Below, piece after piece: positions 8,659 through 17,160 of a stretch of DNA of 20,234 nt. Both the position numbers and the translations under genes were made by a program. The stretch is from positions 1 through 20,234 of the forward strand of contig CBFIHR010000079.1 in the NCBI GenBank assembly GCA_965662365.1, given 5' to 3'. The DNA is from CAWVWD01 sp965662365. GTDB lineage: Bacteria > Bacteroidota > Bacteroidia > Chitinophagales > Saprospiraceae. A model generated the notes under the pieces. It saw only the letters and a list, made by a program, of their open reading frames with translations. It was not told where the DNA came from and did no database searches. The stretch's first letter is position 1, and the number at the start of each line of letters is the position of its first letter.

Positions 8659-9672
8659 ATGAAATTAATTAAAACCTTACTACCAATTTTTATTTTAAGT
8701 TTTTGCAGCTTCAACACTTATGCACAAGTTCGAGGCAATGCGAATACACAATATCAACGCCCTCAGGCTGCGGCAAATGCTACTTACGGGAATTTGAATG
8801 TAAATAATAATATTCAAAATAAGCAACCAGCAAACGCTGTATTTTTTAGTGATTATACGACAATTTTACGCTCCCGAGTGTTAATGAATGTCGAGGCAGA
8901 CAGCTACACAGCAGTTTTTCATTTGACGCAAGTCGCCGAAACAGCGGAAGCAGTCGATAGACTGATGAATGAGCGTATCGATGGTTTAAAAGCAGCCTTG
9001 ACGACTTTAGGAATCGCTGCGGATGAAATGGAAACAGATATTATTTGCTTAGTCCCTATTTTTGAATATGAAGAAGAAAATAAGATTTTTAGTAAAAAAT
9101 TTATTGAAGTCCCGAGAGGTTTTGAGTTGAAAAAGAATATTCATATTCGTTATACGAAATCTATGATGTTGGATAAAATCGTTACGGCTGCTGCTCAAAA
9201 TGAAATTTACGATTTAGTAAAAGTCGATTATTTTATCAAAGATATGGAAGCCATTTATGACCAAATGAGAGCCAAAGCAATCGTGAACTATAAAAAGAAA
9301 TTAGCGATGTACAAAGAGTTAGGCATCGACTTAGTGACGGAGTATCACGTCGCAACAGATGCTTCGAATGTGACTTTTCCATTAGAGTGCTACTCGACTT
9401 ATCAAGCGTTTTCTTCTTCCTCACTGGATAATGGTAAAACAGCCAAACGTGCTGCCAAACCAACGTCGTATTACTATAACCCGATTACGCCAAAGGGTTT
9501 TGATGTGGTCATCAATTCTTCGATTTTAGAACCAGTTGTACAGTTTACGTATGATTTGCAAGTTAAGTTTTTAATCGAACGACCTGTAAAACCTAAGGCA
9601 AAACAAGAAGTTGTGAAGAAGTTTTTTATCATCGGGCAAGACGGGAATTTTAGAGAATTACCGACAAATTAA
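8659..9672 (+). CDS. Exported SIMPL-domain (DUF541/YggE-like) protein
   Basis: This 337-residue protein has a signal peptide at residues 1-22 (cleavage after TYA, before QV) and a short low-complexity Asn/Gln/Ala-rich stretch to ~60. The SIMPL-like domain spans ~70-315. Diagnostic parts are the strand VEADSYTAVFHLTQVAETA, the helix LMNERIDGLKAALTTLGI, then DEMETDIICLVPIFEYEE and FELKKNIHIRYTKSMMLDKIV, followed by the long helix around 'YDQMRAKAIVNYKKKLAMYKELG'. SIMPL proteins are periplasmic or outer-membrane oligomers of poorly defined role in envelope stress and outer-membrane maintenance. The C-terminus ends in a basic KPKAKQEVVKKFFIIG segment with no T9SS domain, so a periplasmic location is likely. 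A strong terminator follows directly. Confidence 0.75.
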   Translation: MKLIKTLLPIFILSFCSFNTYAQVRGNANTQYQRPQAAANATYGNLNVNNNIQNKQPANAVFFSDYTTILRSRVLMNVEADSYTAVFHLTQVAETAEAVDRLMNERIDGLKAALTTLGIAADEMETDIICLVPIFEYEEENKIFSKKFIEVPRGFELKKNIHIRYTKSMMLDKIVTAAAQNEIYDLVKVDYFIKDMEAIYDQMRAKAIVNYKKKLAMYKELGIDLVTEYHVATDASNVTFPLECYSTYQAFSSSSLDNGKTAKRAAKPTSYYYNPITPKGFDVVINSSILEPVVQFTYDLQVKFLIERPVKPKAKQEVVKKFFIIGQDGNFRELPTN

Positions 9673-9685
9673 CAGGTAATTAAAA

Positions 9686-9733
9686 ATGGACAGTTAATAA
9701 TTATAGTTTGTAATTATCGACTGTCCATTTTTT
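9686..9733. terminator. Strong intrinsic terminator between convergent SIMPL and aminotransferase genes
   Basis: ATGGACAGT (9686-9694) pairs with ACTGTCCAT (9720-9728), and an inner stem ATAATTA (9697-9703) pairs with TAATTAT (9711-9717). The stem is preceded by an A-run and followed by six Ts (9728-9733), so it can terminate on both strands. Confidence 0.85.
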
Positions 9734-9773
9734 CCAAAAAATCAGGATTTTGAGTTTGTTCAACACGTATAAC

Positions 9774-10973
9774 TTATAAAGTTTTTCCTGGATAAACCTT
9801 GAGGGCTGCTTCCAGGCAATCCAAAGCCTTGGTCAAATCCTCGTTATTCAAGACATAAGCGATACGCACCTGATTTGTACCTTCGCCTGGCGTTGAATAA
9901 AAACCCGTACCCGGTGCAGTCATTATTGACTCGCCATTCAAATCAAAATCCTCTAATAACCATTGACAAAACTTATCCGAGTTATCAATCGGTAATTGAG
10001 CGAAAGCGTAAAATGCACCGCCTGGCGTAGGACAAGTCACACCTTCCATGGCGTTTAGTCTTTCGACCAATAATCGTCTGCGGCTATCGTATTCTTCTTT
10101 GACATCTGCGAAGTATTGCTCTTCTACATCGACAGTGGCTTCCGCCAATATTTGGGCAAACGTCGGAGGGCTTAATCTCGCTTGTGCGAATTTTACGGCG
10201 GCATCCAAAACGTCTTGATTTTTCGTTACAATCGCACCAATTCTTGCACCACAAGCACTGTAACGTTTTGATATAGAATCAATTACGATAGCGTTGTTTT
10301 CCAGACCTTCAATACTCAAAATAGAAGTGAATGGCTTATCTGTGTAGCAAAATTCTCGATAAACTTCATCTGCAAACAAGAATAAATCATGTTTTAAAAC
10401 GATTTCTTTTAATGCCATCAGCTCCTCATCTGAATACAAATAACCAGTTGGGTTACTTGGGTTACAGATTAAAATTGCCTTTGTTTTTGGTGTGATAACT
10501 TTTTCAAATTCGGCAATTGGAGGTAAAGCAAAACCGTTTTCGATTTTAGCCGTAATTGGCTTGACGACAATTCCACCAGCGTTCGAAAAACCGTTATAAT
10601 TAGCATAAAAAGGCTCTGGGATAATGATTTCGTCGCCAGCATCTAAGCAGCTCATCAATGAAAAGGACAAGGCTTCCGACCCGCCAGTAGTTACAATAAT
10701 TTGATTGTGGTTGACGTCCACATTATATTTTTTGTAATAACCGGTTAGTTTACGGCGATAAGACTCGAAACCAGCCGTGTGACTGTAGGCCAATACTTCG
10801 ATATTTGTATTTCGTACCGCTTCCAACGCAGATTCAGGCGTTTTGATGTCTGGTTGTCCGATATTCAAATGATAGATTTTTTTACCTTGACGCTTTGCCG
10901 CTTCTGCAAACGGTACTAATTTACGAATCGGTGAAGCTGGCATTGTTTCACCTCTTGAAGAAATAGTTGGCAT
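9774..10973 (-). CDS. PLP-dependent class I/II aminotransferase
   Basis: This 399-residue cytosolic enzyme is a fold-type I aminotransferase of the aspartate-aminotransferase superfamily. Seen landmarks are IGQPDI (38-43), VTTGGSEALSF (94-104, PLP phosphate contact), NPSNPTG (171-177) with N174, FADEVYREF with D202 and Y205 at the pyridine ring, the Schiff-base lysine K236 in SISKRYSACGARIG with R244, and the substrate-carboxylate arginine R370 in NQVRIAY. It transfers an amino group between an amino acid and a 2-oxo acid. The donor cannot be decided from sequence; aspartate- or alanine-type is most common in this subfamily. The ATG at 10973 gives a normal N-terminus. A candidate -7 box (TAATTTTG, 11066 to 11059) lies 86 bases upstream, and the sppA terminator separates it from the upstream gene. 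Confidence 0.92.
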   Translation of the reverse strand: MPTISSRGETMPASPIRKLVPFAEAAKRQGKKIYHLNIGQPDIKTPESALEAVRNTNIEVLAYSHTAGFESYRRKLTGYYKKYNVDVNHNQIIVTTGGSEALSFSLMSCLDAGDEIIIPEPFYANYNGFSNAGGIVVKPITAKIENGFALPPIAEFEKVITPKTKAILICNPSNPTGYLYSDEELMALKEIVLKHDLFLFADEVYREFCYTDKPFTSILSIEGLENNAIVIDSISKRYSACGARIGAIVTKNQDVLDAAVKFAQARLSPPTFAQILAEATVDVEEQYFADVKEEYDSRRRLLVERLNAMEGVTCPTPGGAFYAFAQLPIDNSDKFCQWLLEDFDLNGESIMTAPGTGFYSTPGEGTNQVRIAYVLNNEDLTKALDCLEAALKVYPGKTL

Positions 10974-11058
10974 TTTTCTAATTATTAATTTTTAACGACT
11001 AATTATTAACGAATGTATTCGATTAATAACATTAGTGATATGGTTTTCAAAATTTGAA

Positions 11059-11066
11059 CAAAATTA
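11059..11066 (-). promoter_or_regulatory. Candidate -7 promoter box for the aminotransferase gene
   Basis: Read on the minus strand this is TAATTTTG, an exact fit to the Bacteroidota -7 consensus TAnnTTTG. It lies downstream of the sppA terminator and ~86 bases before the aminotransferase start. No good TTG is seen at the usual -33 distance, so the call is tentative. Confidence 0.35.
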
Positions 11067-11118
11067 AGAAGTTATTGGACAGGATTTACAGTATTGAATA
11101 GGATTTTTTTAAAAATAA

Positions 11119-11157
11119 AAAACTCGTTGTATGATCAATCACACAACGAGTTTTTTC
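11119..11157. terminator. Intrinsic terminator downstream of sppA
   Basis: CTCGTTGT (11123-11130) pairs with ACAACGAG (11143-11150), with A-runs and T-runs on either side. Read on the minus strand the stem is followed by TTTTTTATTTTT, a good U-tract for ending sppA transcription 40-80 bases after its stop codon. Confidence 0.85.
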
Positions 11158-11197
11158 ATTTTCGTACGATAAGCAGTTCACGGCCTACCGAAAACAG

Positions 11198-12985
11198 CTA
11201 TTTAATCTCAATGGTGTAAGGCATTCTTGCTTGAACGCCTTTCATTTGGCGAATTTCTTTCATCTGTTCGTAGTAAGGATATAATTCTCCTAACTCTTCT
11301 TCAATCAAAGCACGACTGGCTTGTTGTACTTTTTTATCACTTTTTCCGGTCAACTCTTCTACTAACTGCTGAATAGGGTCTTTGATAGCTGGATACTCAA
11401 TTGTACGGAATTTAGAAAGTCCAGCCTCATCGGCAGCCATTTCTATCGCTTTCGCCAAGTCGCCTACTTCGTCTGCTAAACCTAACTCAATTGCTTTTTG
11501 ACCAGTCCAAACTCGACCTTGAGCCACTTTGTGTACGGCCGCTGTATCCATATTTCGACCTTGTGCGACCCGCCCTAAGAATAAGTCATAAAACTCTTCG
11601 ACACTATTTTGAATAATTTGACCTTCCTCTTCACTGACATCATAAAATGGCGTAATTCCAGTTGAGAATTTACCAGTTTTTACGGTATCAGTCGTAATAC
11701 CAATTTCGTTTTTCAAGAAGTCGGCCATACTCGGAATAACTCCAAACACACCGATTGAGCCAGTAATTGTATTTTTTTCGACCAAGATTTTGTTCGCTGG
11801 AGCAGCGATATAATATCCACCCGAAGCGGCAACGTCTCCCATTGATACGATGATTGGCAAACCTTGTTCTTTGGCCAACATTAACTCACGCCAAATTTTT
11901 TCAGAAGCAAAACCGCTTCCACCGCCAGAATTGACTCGAAGTACGATTGCTTTAACTTTTTTATCTTGACGAATTTCACGAATGATTCTTGAATATTTGT
12001 CGCCACCGATTTCACCGTTTTGACCTTCTCCATCTACGATACTTCCTTCAGCATAAACGACGGCGATTTTGCTCTTTGAACGAAAGTTTTTGTCTTTTGG
12101 ATTAGCTTTGTTGTAAGCAGAAATAGACATTGCGGTAATTTCGTCCGTTTTATCTAAACCAATTTTATCTTTCAACAAATCCAGCATTTCATCTTTATAC
12201 AACAATTTATCAACGAACTTCAAACGGACGGCATCTTTTGCCTCTTGTAGTTGATATTCGTTTGCGATGGTTCGCAATTCTTTAACTGAAATTTTTCTTG
12301 ATTTAGAAATATCCTCTAACATCACGCCGTAAAGACTTTCCATATATTCTCGAACTTGTAGGCGATTTTCGTCACTCATATTTGTTCTACGGAAAGGCTC
12401 GGTAGCAGATTTGAAATCTCCGACATAGAATACTTGCATGTCGATTCCCAGCCTATCCAACATATCTTTGAAAAATAGCAAAGTACCTGACAGACCTCTG
12501 AAATCAACACCTCCGATAGGATTCATATAAATTTCGTCAGCGACAGACGCTAAATAATAGGACTTTTGAGAATAGCCGTCACCATAAGCAATAACGAATT
12601 TATTATCGTCATTCGATTTGAAATCTTCAATTGCACGACGCAATACAGACATACCGGCAAAGCCCAATTGTGGATTCGCTAATTCTAAATAAATACCTTT
12701 AATATCATCATCGGTTTTCGCTCTTTCGATAGCATCAATCATTTCTTGCAAACCGATAACGTCGTCCGTATTTAATTCGTAAGGATTAATAGCGACATTA
12801 TTGGTACGTTCCGGAATAATATCGCTCAACGAGACCTTTAAGATGGTGTTTGGTTTTGTGTTTTCTGCTTTTTGAGCATTACCTGCTATTTTTGTAACAA
12901 CAACGCCTCCGATTACAGCAGCAAGAATGGTAAATACTAACATTCCTAAGCAAGAGGCAAACATAAATTTGAAAAACTGTTTCAT
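11198..12985 (-). CDS. sppA: Signal peptide peptidase SppA, 67K type
   Basis: This 595-residue membrane protease degrades cleaved signal peptides in the inner membrane. There is one N-terminal membrane anchor (residues ~8-31, in FMFASCLGMLVFTILAAVIG). Two tandem S49 domains follow. The N-terminal one holds the general-base lysine K192 in VGDFKSATEPF. The C-terminal one holds the nucleophile S388 in VAASGGYYIAAPA, preceded by RVNSGGGSGFASE (350-362) and followed by TGSIGVFG. The Ser/Lys pair from different domains and the length match the long E. coli-type SppA rather than the short SppA36 form. The ATG at 12985 places the anchor at the very N-terminus. It is a single-gene unit with its own terminator, and two inverted repeats lie in its leader. 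Confidence 0.95.
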   Translation of the reverse strand: MKQFFKFMFASCLGMLVFTILAAVIGGVVVTKIAGNAQKAENTKPNTILKVSLSDIIPERTNNVAINPYELNTDDVIGLQEMIDAIERAKTDDDIKGIYLELANPQLGFAGMSVLRRAIEDFKSNDDNKFVIAYGDGYSQKSYYLASVADEIYMNPIGGVDFRGLSGTLLFFKDMLDRLGIDMQVFYVGDFKSATEPFRRTNMSDENRLQVREYMESLYGVMLEDISKSRKISVKELRTIANEYQLQEAKDAVRLKFVDKLLYKDEMLDLLKDKIGLDKTDEITAMSISAYNKANPKDKNFRSKSKIAVVYAEGSIVDGEGQNGEIGGDKYSRIIREIRQDKKVKAIVLRVNSGGGSGFASEKIWRELMLAKEQGLPIIVSMGDVAASGGYYIAAPANKILVEKNTITGSIGVFGVIPSMADFLKNEIGITTDTVKTGKFSTGITPFYDVSEEEGQIIQNSVEEFYDLFLGRVAQGRNMDTAAVHKVAQGRVWTGQKAIELGLADEVGDLAKAIEMAADEAGLSKFRTIEYPAIKDPIQQLVEELTGKSDKKVQQASRALIEEELGELYPYYEQMKEIRQMKGVQARMPYTIEIK

Positions 12986-13022
12986 ATTTTATTAATTCTA
13001 TATTATCGCTTTAAATTTTCTT

Positions 13023-13103
13023 AACAAGTCATCTTACTTGTTTTAAGTACATGGACGACTTTTTTGGAATTTGTTCTTAACTAATTTTAAAAACAGAACA
13101 AAT
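13023..13103. promoter_or_regulatory. Two inverted repeats in the sppA upstream region
   Basis: AACAAGT/ACTTGTT (13023-13029 and 13036-13042) is a 7-bp perfect inverted repeat 38 bases before the sppA start. ATTTGTTCT/AGAACAAAT (13069-13077 and 13095-13103) is a 9-bp perfect one with a 17-base spacer. They could be leader hairpins or operator sites. No promoter box is clear nearby, and AT-rich background lowers confidence. Confidence 0.25.
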
Positions 13104-13171
13104 GTTAAAAAGTTAGTCTAATTCCTTGAATTATTTAGATGAAAGACCAGTAATTAAGGAGAAAGGAAAAT

Positions 13172-13223
13172 AAAAAGTCATTAAGTGAATCTCTCGTAAA
13201 AAGTATTCACTTAATGACTTTTT
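13172..13223. terminator. Strong terminator downstream of the SRPBCC-like gene
   Basis: A perfect 19-bp stem is formed by 13172-13190 (AAAAAGTCATTAAGTGAAT) and 13205-13223, with a 14-base loop. The A5/T5 ends supply a U-tract on both strands. It ends the minus-strand gene at 13257 and could also stop transcripts from the right. Confidence 0.88.
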
Positions 13224-13256
13224 GATTGATATCATCTGTATTTGGTACTGGTAGCT

Positions 13257-13934
13257 TTATTCTCCCAGTGCAATCTTAATATTATCGTGTAAGTCCTTTA
13301 CCGTAATTTTATGAAAATAAGGATAAAGTCGTTTGTCCCTGAATTTTGAGTCACTTTTGTAGTAAGTGTCGTGCATGACTTTAGTTTTTCCATTTTCTTC
13401 AATTAGCCTGATAATTTGTGTGCCTTGTGATTTGCCATAGCGTACGTAACAAAATTGCAAACTCTTAGAGTCTTCGTCAATGTTCGTTAGTTCGAGGGCA
13501 TTTGTCAACTTTAAAATTCCTCCTAAATACCGTAAACTTAAAAACTGAATTTGTCCCTCTTCTAAATGATCAAAAACCTCATCTTCATAAAATAACTGAC
13601 CGCTTTCCCGAGTATAAGCAAACCCAAAAGAAATAATTCTACTATTCCAAGCTTGCGTCGGACTTATCGTGTTGTAGGCTTTCCAAACTGTATCAATCGG
13701 TGCATCGAAGTAAACGGTGTAATTATGAAAGTAATGCGTGGAGTCTCTGAGCTGTGGACAAGTCGATGACAGGTTACAGATATTATCTACCATAAATAAT
13801 TGTGTCTTGACCAGCGATTTTTTTAATTTTTTAGGTGTAATACGCTCTAAATCAACATCATTAGTTTGTCCGAAAGCTATATTTGAAATCAAAAAAACGC
13901 AGAAAAAAATTATTGGTTTGTAGTACGTGTTCAA
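13257..13934 (-). CDS. Exported START/SRPBCC-like protein of unknown function
   Basis: This 225-residue protein has a signal peptide (residues 1-22, hydrophobic IIFFCVFLISNIAFG). The mature part resembles the SRPBCC helix-grip fold: strand NYTVYFDAPIDTVWKAYNTI (71-90), then alternating strands and loops (LFYEDEVFDHLEEGQIQFLSL, LELTNIDEDSKSLQFCYV, TQIIRLIEENGKTKVMHDTYY), and a closing helix PYFHKITVKDLHDNIKIAL (205-223). Such folds bind lipids or other hydrophobic ligands; here the fold call is inference from pattern and no function is claimed. Three Cys (53, 59, 162) are in the mature part. The start is TTG at 13934: an in-frame TAA lies four codons upstream, and the next Met (M48) would remove the signal peptide. 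A strong terminator follows the stop. Confidence 0.7.
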   Translation of the reverse strand: MNTYYKPIIFFCVFLISNIAFGQTNDVDLERITPKKLKKSLVKTQLFMVDNICNLSSTCPQLRDSTHYFHNYTVYFDAPIDTVWKAYNTISPTQAWNSRIISFGFAYTRESGQLFYEDEVFDHLEEGQIQFLSLRYLGGILKLTNALELTNIDEDSKSLQFCYVRYGKSQGTQIIRLIEENGKTKVMHDTYYKSDSKFRDKRLYPYFHKITVKDLHDNIKIALGE

Positions 13935-14442
13935 AATCTTAATTTATTAAGGATATGTAAATTTATTAAAACTAAAAATTCAAATCAATTAGTATGTTTA
14001 TATTGAGAGAGGATGATGAAAAAACAAAGCTGTAACCCGTATTTTGAGGTAGTTTTGACTTTATTCATCCACATGATTGATAGCAGTTTTGAAAAACGGT
14101 GCGGCGTCAATTTATTAAATTGAAATTCCTTATTAGCTATCAGGGTGCAATATTAGAAGTTTTTTTAGTTCAAAAAATTAACTTAATGTAAAAATAGTGA
14201 AATAGTTAACCATTAACTATATTTAAACTACTTACATTGAAAATCGTAATATATAAAAATTGACATTACTATTGGTTTTACATATAAATATGGTTAAATA
14301 GTTGTGGCGGTAAGGTAGCAACTTATAATTAACTAAAATGTTATATGGTTTAGGTGGGTAGTTTTGTGTTTATTAATAAAAATTAGTAAATGTGGATTGC
14401 AAATCAGATGGTCGATTAATACAACATACTAAATCGCAGCTT
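13935..14442. other. Structured divergent intergenic region
   Basis: This is 508 bp without a convincing gene between divergent starts at 13934 and 14443. It contains a 17-base palindrome TCAATTTATTAAATTGA (14107-14123) nested inside a TGATAGC/GCTATCA inverted repeat (14078-14084 and 14136-14142). It also contains a sigma70-like promoter candidate at 14260-14288. A small RNA or regulatory leader is possible but unproven. Confidence 0.45.
14260..14288 (+). promoter_or_regulatory. Candidate promoter of the DUF1573-CAP gene
   Basis: TTGACA (14260-14265) is followed after exactly 17 bases by TATAAA (14283-14288), about 155 bases upstream of the chosen start at 14443. This fits the E. coli sigma70 consensus better than the Bacteroidota TTG/TAnnTTTG pattern. 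It may be chance in AT-rich DNA or belong to an alternative sigma factor. Confidence 0.3.
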
Positions 14443-17160
14443 ATGAAAAAGTTATTACCAATTACCTTATTATTGATGTTGTTTTCATTCGTTTCAATGG
14501 CACAATTGTCTTTATCAAAAGAAAAACATGATTTTGGTACTACACAACTAAATATTCCGTTAGCATACGAATTTCAGTATATCAATTATTCGGCAAACAC
14601 CATAAATATTGATTTTATAAAAACAACTTGTGCTTGCTTAAAAATAAAATGGAATAAATCAACATTAGAGCCAGGAGAAGTTGGACAGCTGATTATTACT
14701 TATTTGCCAATTAAAAATGGAGGCTATAAAGAAAGGGTTGAAATTTATTTGGCCGATAATCCTTATCCAGAAACAGTGACAATAATAGGCGTTATTGGAG
14801 AAGAAAATATCTATCATGAGCCTTCACTAAGTAATGCAAAGCCTGTTGATTCTAATCCGAGTTTGATATCACCTATTCCTACACCAAATGAACAGATGAT
14901 TCTTGGGGAAAATGAACCAAGTCCTACCATTCAAAAAGAGAAAATAAAAATACTCGACCGACCTCGACCATCAAGGATTACAAAGCCTGGTAAAACACAA
15001 TCAGCACCAGTCAAACCAGTGCCAAATAGGTCAACAGCAACAACGCTATCACCTGCAACGGCCACAAGTACGGTAAGTTATTTATCAACAGATATTGCGA
15101 AAAATTATCTTGGAGATGCAACCCTAAATACGGCCTTGAATGAATCTTATCTTTCGAATCGAGAAAAGGCAATGATTAAAGAAATCAACCTGGTGCGTTC
15201 AAATCCACAAGCGTATATACAGGTGGTCAAAGCTTATATTCAGTATATGAAAGTGAAGGATAAAGAGTGGTACAATGAAGAAATCAGTGTTGCTAAGGAG
15301 TTGATACTTGAATTAGAAAAAACACCAAAGTTATCAATTCTCTTGCCGAGTAAAGAGATTTATATGGCGGCTAAAGCACATGGTACAGCAGCCAAAAAAA
15401 TCGGTAGTCTCGAACATGAAGGGCAGGACGGTTCTCTACCTTGGGATCGAGTCGTAAAATATGATAAAACGATGAGAGATGGTAATGAAAATATCGTTGG
15501 CGGGATGAATGATATTCGAAAATCTGTCCTGACTTTATTGATTGATTCGGGGATTGAAGGTCGTGGACATCGTAAAACGATGTTGAAAAAAGAGTGGACG
15601 CACGTTGCGGCTCATGAAGTCGGTAAGGTTGGAGAGATACCTTACATGTGGCTACAAATGTTTGGACAAGCTAAAAGCAATACTTCAACAATAACAAGTC
15701 TTCAACCAGAGTCACCTGTCGAGCATGAGGTGGCCACAACACCGGTCAAACCGAATCGTTTTATCTCAAAACCCTTAAAAAATAACACCGAAACATTGGT
15801 CAGCGTTGATTCGCCCTCAAAGCCAAATGGTACAGCTTCAGTTGATATGCCGATGATTTCGACTAATAATTTAGCCAGCGACATTTTGCCACCTAAAAAC
15901 TGTTATACTGCCGAAGAAGCAGTGTATTTGAGAAATTCCGAAAAGGAAATGATTGCGGAAATTAACTTTTTAAGAACACAGCCACAAGCATACATCAAGG
16001 TGTTGGAAGCATATATTGAGTTTATGGATAGCGAAATCTCGAAAGATAACTCTGCACGTATTTTTTATGATAAAGAACTAAAATCTGCAAATGATTTAAT
16101 CGAATTATTAAAGCGTTTGCCGCCTTTAAGTGCTTTGAGACCCAATAAAGGAATGTATAAAGCGGCCAAAATTCACGGTGACTACGGACAAGCATCTGGT
16201 AACCTGGAGAAGCAGAGTAGCGATGGGGCAATGCCACATAATCGGATTATGAAGTATGCAACTGAAATGATGGACGGTGACGAAAATCTACCTTATGGCA
16301 GTGACAATGTACGTTATAGTATTATTAAATTATTGATTGATAAAGATGATGTAACAAGAACGCAACGCAAAATTTTATTAAATCCTAAATGGGATTATAT
16401 CGCAGTTTATGAAGTTGGCAAAGTTGGAAATATGCACTATTGGGTACAAGATTTCGGACAAGCTCGACCAGAGTACAAACAGCGGCAAGATGTCGGTGAA
16501 GTAGAAACTTCAACGCCTGTAATGACTTCTGCCAATGTAGAATATTTGACTCCGACGATAATCGCTCCTCAAGTTCAACCGCCGGCTGCGGTTTATAATA
16601 ATAATTATTCAACCTTTTTATCAAAAGAAGAGCAAATCCTACTGCGAGAAGTGAATTTTGTTCGTTCAAACCCGACACAATATGCTCAAATTATGGAAGC
16701 GTATATTGATAAACTTCAGGAAGCAAAAGAAGCGTTTCCGCAAAAAGTAGATTATTACACTGAACGCATTGAAGCTGCAAAATTCGTACAGGAAGAATTG
16801 GCGAAAGCCAGTCCAGTAGCTATTTTAAAACCTAACGAAAACTTATATAAAGCCGCTTATCAGCATGGACAAGATTGTAAAATAAGTGGAAAATGGATGC
16901 ATTTAGGAACTGACGGGTCGAATACGTGGGATCGATTACAAAGAAATGCGCCAACCATAAAAGATGGTGATCAATGTTTAGTCGGTAATTCGGACGATAT
17001 CCGTGAAAGCGTGATTAGTATCTTGATTGATCATGTAATTTACAGACACAATCGAGAAAATATATTAATGAGAAGAGAATGGACAGATTTTGCAGCGTCA
17101 GAAGTCGGCAAAGTCGGAAAACGAACGGATTGCTGGGTGATTACTTTCGGAATGTTTTAA
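14443..17160 (+). CDS. Exported DUF1573 protein with three CAP/SCP-like domains
   Basis: This 905-residue protein starts at ATG 14443, because MKKLLPITLLLMLFSFVSMAQ there is a clean signal peptide; an upstream in-frame GTG at 14392 would bury it behind 17 polar residues. Residues ~22-118 form a DUF1573/ASH-like beta domain (KEKHDFGTTQ, then TTCACLKIKW, then GGYKERVEIYLADN). A Pro/Thr-rich linker runs to ~205. Three homologous CAP-like domains follow at ~236-410, ~492-674 and ~724-905, each starting '(E)K.(M)I.E(I)N..R..PQAY' and containing EVGKVG near the end. Domain 1 keeps the CAP tetrad (H325, E349, E372, H376). Domain 2 has K590, E614, V637 and Q641 at these places; domain 3 has H820, Q844, Y867 and R871. 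Linkers between domains are again Thr/Pro/Val-rich. It has no T9SS domain, so it is probably periplasmic. Function is unknown; CAP proteins bind lipids, metals or glycans. Confidence 0.82.
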   Translation: MKKLLPITLLLMLFSFVSMAQLSLSKEKHDFGTTQLNIPLAYEFQYINYSANTINIDFIKTTCACLKIKWNKSTLEPGEVGQLIITYLPIKNGGYKERVEIYLADNPYPETVTIIGVIGEENIYHEPSLSNAKPVDSNPSLISPIPTPNEQMILGENEPSPTIQKEKIKILDRPRPSRITKPGKTQSAPVKPVPNRSTATTLSPATATSTVSYLSTDIAKNYLGDATLNTALNESYLSNREKAMIKEINLVRSNPQAYIQVVKAYIQYMKVKDKEWYNEEISVAKELILELEKTPKLSILLPSKEIYMAAKAHGTAAKKIGSLEHEGQDGSLPWDRVVKYDKTMRDGNENIVGGMNDIRKSVLTLLIDSGIEGRGHRKTMLKKEWTHVAAHEVGKVGEIPYMWLQMFGQAKSNTSTITSLQPESPVEHEVATTPVKPNRFISKPLKNNTETLVSVDSPSKPNGTASVDMPMISTNNLASDILPPKNCYTAEEAVYLRNSEKEMIAEINFLRTQPQAYIKVLEAYIEFMDSEISKDNSARIFYDKELKSANDLIELLKRLPPLSALRPNKGMYKAAKIHGDYGQASGNLEKQSSDGAMPHNRIMKYATEMMDGDENLPYGSDNVRYSIIKLLIDKDDVTRTQRKILLNPKWDYIAVYEVGKVGNMHYWVQDFGQARPEYKQRQDVGEVETSTPVMTSANVEYLTPTIIAPQVQPPAAVYNNNYSTFLSKEEQILLREVNFVRSNPTQYAQIMEAYIDKLQEAKEAFPQKVDYYTERIEAAKFVQEELAKASPVAILKPNENLYKAAYQHGQDCKISGKWMHLGTDGSNTWDRLQRNAPTIKDGDQCLVGNSDDIRESVISILIDHVIYRHNRENILMRREWTDFAASEVGKVGKRTDCWVITFGMF

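Noticed and set aside
14392..14442. In-frame GTG start that adds 17 residues to the DUF1573-CAP protein
   Set aside because: It puts a polar stretch in front of a clean signal peptide that begins at ATG 14443.
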